Source of the DNA: Glossina fuscipes
Lineage: Eukaryota; Arthropoda; Insecta; Diptera; Glossinidae
Reading direction: 5' to 3'
Length of the DNA stretch: 64,000 nt
Assembly: GCF_014805625.2 (NCBI RefSeq)
Contig: NW_023998426.1
Location: 3,570,902 to 3,634,901 of the forward strand
The translations under genes were made by a program, and so were the position numbers. Shown here one piece after another: positions 61,872 to 64,000 of the stretch. Position 1 is the stretch's first letter; every line of letters starts with the position of its first letter. The notes under the pieces were generated by a model, which saw only the letters and a list, made by a program, of their open reading frames with translations, searched no databases and had not been told where the DNA came from.

Positions 61872-63589
61872 TGTGATTTATAGCTTTTTAGATTTACAAC
61901 ACGTGATATGTAAGTTACTCTCATAAATCATTTTAAAATTCGATAATTGCGAGCAAGTGAAAGAAATCGTTTTAATTTTTAACTTTTAGTTAAATTCTTT
62001 GCCGTTGTTTACTTCTTATGTTTCAAGATGATTAATATCTTCTTTGCATTTGCTCTCGATGCAATCGCGAAATGGAAACGTAACAACAATATTTGTTGAC
62101 ATTCTGCTCGGCTCTCTAGTTAATAATTTGTCAAGTTTCTTATGATTTCTTCTTCTCGAAGTCACAGCGAGATGTGTCTGTCGGTATATTCTTTTTTGCT
62201 TTCTTTCCTTATTTTTTGGGGTAACAAATTATATTAACTTTATATATAAACGTTCATAATGTAAGCAGGTGGCTGGATTCCTGTTTATATATATGTATAT
62301 ATATACGTATATATATATACGATTGGATGTGAGTGTGTGTTTTGATCTAACAATGCATTTCCGTTACAAACTAACAAATTTTTATGTCATGTTATATCCT
62401 CTTATATAAAAATCCATGCGGCCACATAAACGTTCACTTTCATGCATTCGCACACACACATACACACACACATACACATGTGCATACAGCAACAAAAGCA
62501 GCAGTAAACATACGATAACTTAGTATAATTTTTGTTGGTGTTATTGCCGTTTTTGTAACTTGTCAATGGCTGCTTGAACTTCCGTCAACTATTTCCGTTT
62601 ACCAGCAAATTGCATTAAAGACCAGGTCTGCTTCGTTTGTTTGTTTGTTTGTTTGTTTGTGTGTGTGTGTGTGTGCGTGTGTGTGTGTATGGCTATTTTA
62701 TGTTGGAGCAGCTGAGTTAGCAGCTTGAATAAAAAAGTGCAGACTGCCGTTGTATTCGTATTCGCAATGGTTTGACGTTTGATGTTGCTCGTAATATATT
62801 TATGCTGTTGCTTTTCTTTATAACATTTCAATTTGCTCGAGTTCGACGAACAAAAAAAAAGAGGAGAAAAAAAAAATGTAATTTCAATTCTTCAGCTCAA
62901 AATTCAGCTTTAATTGTGACCGAAGCGTGGCGTGGCAAGTCTGTGTGGAATGCTTTCCCTCTGCTCCACTTTTCTTTCTTTCTTTTTTTATTATGCAGAG
63001 AGTTACAGTTGCTAATAATTATATAATTTCCTCTACAAAGTGAAAGTTAATTTGTTCTGTTGACGTCCTCGGTATTATTTCCTTTTTAATTCATTTCATT
63101 CATCTATTCATTGCCATAAAAGTGCTTCATTTTTGAGCATTGATTTCTTTCCGCTTTTCTTTTTTAATAATCGCTTTCCATTTCTTCTTTTATTCGCTGA
63201 ATTCATTTAAACAGAAATTAAGTGATATTAAAGTCGCAAACGATTCGCAACGTATTCTATTTTTCAATTTTAATTATTTTCGTTTGCTTTTTTCTTTTCC
63301 TTTCTCCCCTATCCGCCTTATTGCTAAATAATTCTCTTTGATGGCACTTTACTTGATATGTTTCGTTGAAAGATTTATTTATTTATTTATTTATTTATTT
63401 ACATTTTCGCAATATTCTTTGCGTATAGTACACTCTATACATCCGTTGCCGTTGCTGTAAAGAAAAAAAAAAGAAGAAGAATTTTATCATTTATTAATCA
63501 GTAAATTGTACTTGAGATCAGTCTTGAAAGCGTAATTAATGAAAATTATTTCATTTTGCGTGTTACGAATAAACTTGGCGGCCAAAACA

Positions 63590-63845
63590 AGTAAAAGCAC
63601 TATAGTGGACAACAATTCTTCATTAAATATCCAACACCACCTTCTACTTATTCATATAATGACTTTGTGTTGGATGTGATTGAAAAAGTTGTCCGATCCG
63701 AACCATTTTCGTAAAGGTTCCCTCTTGTGGATGGTGCGTACTTTAAACATAAGAATACAAGATGGAGAGGACGGATAGACTTAGTTGCAAACCTAGCAAA
63801 ATACTATGGTGAATTACGGTCGACTATTAAATACCCTACATCACC
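63590..63845 (+). repeat. Family A repeat, partial
   Basis: ATTAAATATCCAACACCACC, TTGTCCGATCCGAACCATTT and ACATAAGAATACAAGATGG, then degraded 3' sequence. TATTAAATACCCTACATCACC at about 63827 may begin a second adjacent copy. Confidence 0.6.
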
Positions 63846-64000
63846 TCATGGTTATATGTATATATAAGGGTATATATATGTATATTTTTTTTCTTTATTT
63901 TTTTTCTATGACCAATCAATCACTCAGAGAATGTTACCTTTGCGTGTAACAAGGTGACGGTCGGAGAGTAGAGGAGGAAAAGGCAAGAAATAGGCAGGTA

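Larger units (their letters stand above)
61318..64000. other. Upstream region of Hs3st-A: probable 5' UTR and promoter area, repeats
   Basis: About 61318-61375 has higher GC and may be 5' UTR. Beyond it are A-rich sequence, TTGG repeats (61549-61570), GT-rich sequence (61640-61675), the (CT)n tract with its gap, AT tracts (62285-62320), CA (62450-62480), TTTG plus GT (62634-62690), TTTA (63373-63400) and a family A repeat. No other gene is recognised. The transcription start is not identifiable by eye. Confidence 0.5.

Noticed and set aside
61579..61924. Ser-Leu and Arg-Glu repeat ORFs
   Set aside because: They are translations of the (CT)n tract and include N bases.
1..64000. CRISPR arrays, bacterial operons, tRNA or rRNA genes
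   Set aside because: No regular spacer-repeat structure, no ribosome binding sites or tandem operon layout, and no convincing cloverleaf or rRNA sequence were seen. Short tandem tracts are microsatellites.

Overview
The window is AT-rich animal DNA, about one third G+C, with no operons. It has very long introns, dense microsatellites and many decayed transposons. The main gene has long CAG/CAA-coded glutamine runs, introns range from tens of bases to 18 kb, and mariner-type and non-LTR elements are present. I infer a higher fly (Diptera), most likely a tephritid fruit fly or close relative; that placement rests on general knowledge, not a search.

One gene dominates. A heparan sulfate 3-O-sulfotransferase (Hs3st-A-like) lies on the minus strand from its start codon at 61317 to its last codon at 13020. 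I rebuilt six coding exons from splice sites and phase: 61317-60896, 42846-42258, 33316-33101, 18976-18465, 13679-13486 and 13243-13020. Together they give 719 codons. The protein has a glutamine-rich cytoplasmic N-terminus, one membrane anchor, a low-complexity stem and a Golgi-lumenal sulfotransferase domain. That domain contains an unusual low-complexity insert of about 134 residues. The last exon carries an in-frame TAG just after its splice acceptor, before the last 71 residues of the conserved domain.

Inside the 18 kb first intron, on the same strand, lies an intact single-exon gene for a short kinesin light chain-like protein (55517-54471). A 77-base exon-like segment sits at 48003-47927. 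Downstream of the sulfotransferase gene, on the plus strand, is a two-exon gene for a 54-residue secreted cysteine-rich peptide with an RGD tripeptide (3285-3513). It has a 64-base intron and a nearby poly(A) signal.

The rest is intronic and intergenic DNA. It holds at least fifteen copies or fragments of one interspersed repeat (family A) in both orientations, two copies of a second repeat (family B), a long inverted repeat of about 1 kb (9390-10395), a non-LTR reverse transcriptase relic (about 30980-32290), a second short RT relic (34258-34359), a mariner-like relic (about 15960-16500), a local tandem duplication (49922-50228) and many microsatellites. A 10-base N gap lies within a (CT)n tract upstream of the sulfotransferase start. 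I saw no tRNA or rRNA gene and no CRISPR array.
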